Origin: Candidatus Aerophobota bacterium
Lineage (GTDB): Bacteria; Aerophobota; Aerophobia; Aerophobales; B3-G15
DNA length: 5,611 nucleotides
NCBI GenBank assembly: GCA_003648845.1
Contig: QMQA01000097.1
Location: forward strand, 1 to 5,611
Reading direction: 5' to 3'
Every line of letters begins with the position of its first letter. Position 1 is the first letter of the stretch. A model generated the notes under the pieces. It saw only the letters and a program-made list of their open reading frames with translations, was not told the origin of the DNA and searched no databases. The position numbers and the translations under genes are program-made. Positions 4,711 through 5,611 of this stretch are shown here, piece after piece.

Positions 4711-5172
4711 ATGGGGATAAGTAACGCACTTTTACAACCGGCTCCTATAATTTATGGATGGAGTATGGAATCTTCCTATTTACCTCAGAAAATACGTAAG
4801 AAAGTCTTATCTCGGGATCATTATGAGTGCCAATATTGTGGTTCAAGTAATGACCTTTGTGTAGGCCATAAGGTTCCCCGTTGTAGAGGTGGAGATGATT
4901 CTATTTCTAACCTCGAAGCTATATGTAGAAAATGCTCACGTAAGAAAGGAAAGCTGACAAGAGATGAGTTCCTGGAAGAGCTCTCGGCCCCTTCTCTAAA
5001 AGAAAATCTCGATTTCCAGCAAGAAGAGAAGAAAGAGATACCCATACCTTTTGAGGATATTGGCATCTATGTAAAGGAGGGAAGCAGGCAGATATTTATA
5101 AGTGCTTCTACTATCAGGAAGATTCTCAAGATTATAAGGGAGGAGGAAATGCAGGGGGTAAATACACTTTAG
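4711..5172 (+). CDS. HNH-family endonuclease with variant motif
   Basis: This is a 153-residue protein with an HNH (beta-beta-alpha metal) nuclease domain at about residues 25-80. The zinc-binding pairs are C40/C43 (CQYC) and C72/C75 (CRKC), and the active-site region is GHKVPRCRGGDDSISNL with H53 and N67. Two positions differ from the commonest pattern: G52 replaces the Asp usual before the catalytic His, and S76 replaces the His or Asn usual after the last Cys, so activity cannot be assumed. Residues about 95-110 are a charged linker; about 111-145 form an unrecognised domain. The GGGAGG ribosome site (4699-4704) is strong, six bases before ATG; a later Met (residue 19) has no comparable site. 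A truncated gene follows after nine bases. HNH genes often sit beside phage packaging genes or are free-standing homing nucleases; context does not settle which. Confidence 0.85.
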   Translation: MGISNALLQPAPIIYGWSMESSYLPQKIRKKVLSRDHYECQYCGSSNDLCVGHKVPRCRGGDDSISNLEAICRKCSRKKGKLTRDEFLEELSAPSLKENLDFQQEEKKEIPIPFEDIGIYVKEGSRQIFISASTIRKILKIIREEEMQGVNTL

Positions 5173-5181
5173 AGGTGAAAG

Positions 5182-5611
5182 ATGTATTATCCAGAGAAGG
5201 CAGAAAGGGCAAAATGGTACAAGCAGACTTTAAGAGATGTGCTGAAAGAACAGCTTCAGACTACCTCAAAGTTGAAGGTCCAGCCAGAGCCAAAGGGAAT
5301 ACAAAAGAAAAGGTTACGGGCTTATGGAGAATATGAGACTCCTGGTGCTTTTCCTCTTCCAACTGTTGCCGAGGGGCTAAGAGAACGACAAAAAAGACTT
5401 GGTCTTCAGCTCGTGAATGTGATACAAGGAGATCTACTTATCCGAGCTCATAAGTGGCTTTTTGGTTACGATTATCCCATTCCCTCTAATCCTAAGAAAG
5501 AGAAGGAGGCTCTCAATAAAATGACGGAAAAGATACGGCTTTACTATCCTGAAGTTTACACAGAGATCGTGAATTTAGGACGTGATCCAAAGCTTATGGA
5601 TTACATTGCAA
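5182..5611 (+). CDS. Unrecognised protein, 5' part only (runs off the window)
   Basis: I do not recognise this protein; 143 codons are visible and the frame stays open to the window end. It starts MYYPEKAERAKWYKQ. Residues about 5-30 are charged and probably helical, 31-60 are rich in Pro and Lys and probably extended, and 62-95 (TVAEGLRERQKRLGLQLVNV onward) look like an amphipathic helix followed by the aromatic HKWLFGYDYPIP. No signal peptide, membrane segment or nucleotide-binding motif is visible. GAGGTG at 5172-5177 lies four bases before ATG and overlaps the last base of the HNH stop codon, so it is co-transcribed with the HNH gene. The ribosome-site context TTTAGAGGTGAA is the same as that of the XRE gene at 12-23. 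A phage structural or packaging protein is possible from position only. Confidence 0.75.
   Translation, partial: MYYPEKAERAKWYKQTLRDVLKEQLQTTSKLKVQPEPKGIQKKRLRAYGEYETPGAFPLPTVAEGLRERQKRLGLQLVNVIQGDLLIRAHKWLFGYDYPIPSNPKKEKEALNKMTEKIRLYYPEVYTEIVNLGRDPKLMDYIA

Noticed and set aside
4821..5066. 81-aa minus-strand ORF
   Set aside because: It is antisense to the HNH nuclease, Ser-rich from reversed Glu/Lys codons, and shows no supporting signals.
3725..5172. IS607/IscB-type insertion sequence with an RNA-guided nuclease
   Set aside because: The recombinase lacks a fused N-terminal MerR domain, the HNH protein has no RuvC or PLMP region, and no element ends are visible.

Overview
The window looks like part of a bacterial mobile or accessory replicon: a prophage, integrated plasmid or ICE. 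It is AT-rich, with purine-rich coding strands, Arg written mostly as AGA/AGG, and proteins rich in Lys and Glu. That style is common in thermophilic bacteria, but the taxon cannot be fixed from sequence alone. Bacterial expression is supported by good Shine-Dalgarno sites before most genes and by a textbook sigma-70 promoter (TTGACA, 17 bp, TATAAT) at 3663-3691. All convincing genes lie on the + strand.

Replication module (1-2900). An XRE-type repressor-like gene (26-274) overlaps a small unrecognised ORF (225-380). A 627-aa TOPRIM primase fused to a RecA-fold helicase follows at 391-2274. Downstream, 2352-2499 holds two blocks of an 11-bp repeat facing each other around a centre near 2431. 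They form a large imperfect palindrome inside AT-rich DNA, best read as an iteron-type replication origin. A 78-aa protein with a PC4-like single-stranded-DNA-binding fold (2589-2825) comes next and ends at two adjacent terminator hairpins. Primase, helicase, probable origin and probable ssDNA-binding protein together make a compact replication unit.

Control region (2900-3724). A 26-bp near-identical inverted repeat flanks the PC4-like gene. Its right copy overlaps a possible extended -10 promoter for an 83-aa excisionase-like HTH protein (3022-3273). Then comes a 451-bp non-coding stretch with several competing inverted repeats, a U-run and finally the strong promoter.

Recombination module (3725-4662). 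A 55-aa HTH_17/excisionase-like protein is followed after 3 nt by a 245-aa serine recombinase. A 30-bp near-perfect palindrome begins on the last base of the recombinase stop codon and could be a recombination site.

Right end (4711-5611). A variant HNH nuclease and a truncated unrecognised gene are tightly linked. The boundaries of the element are not visible.
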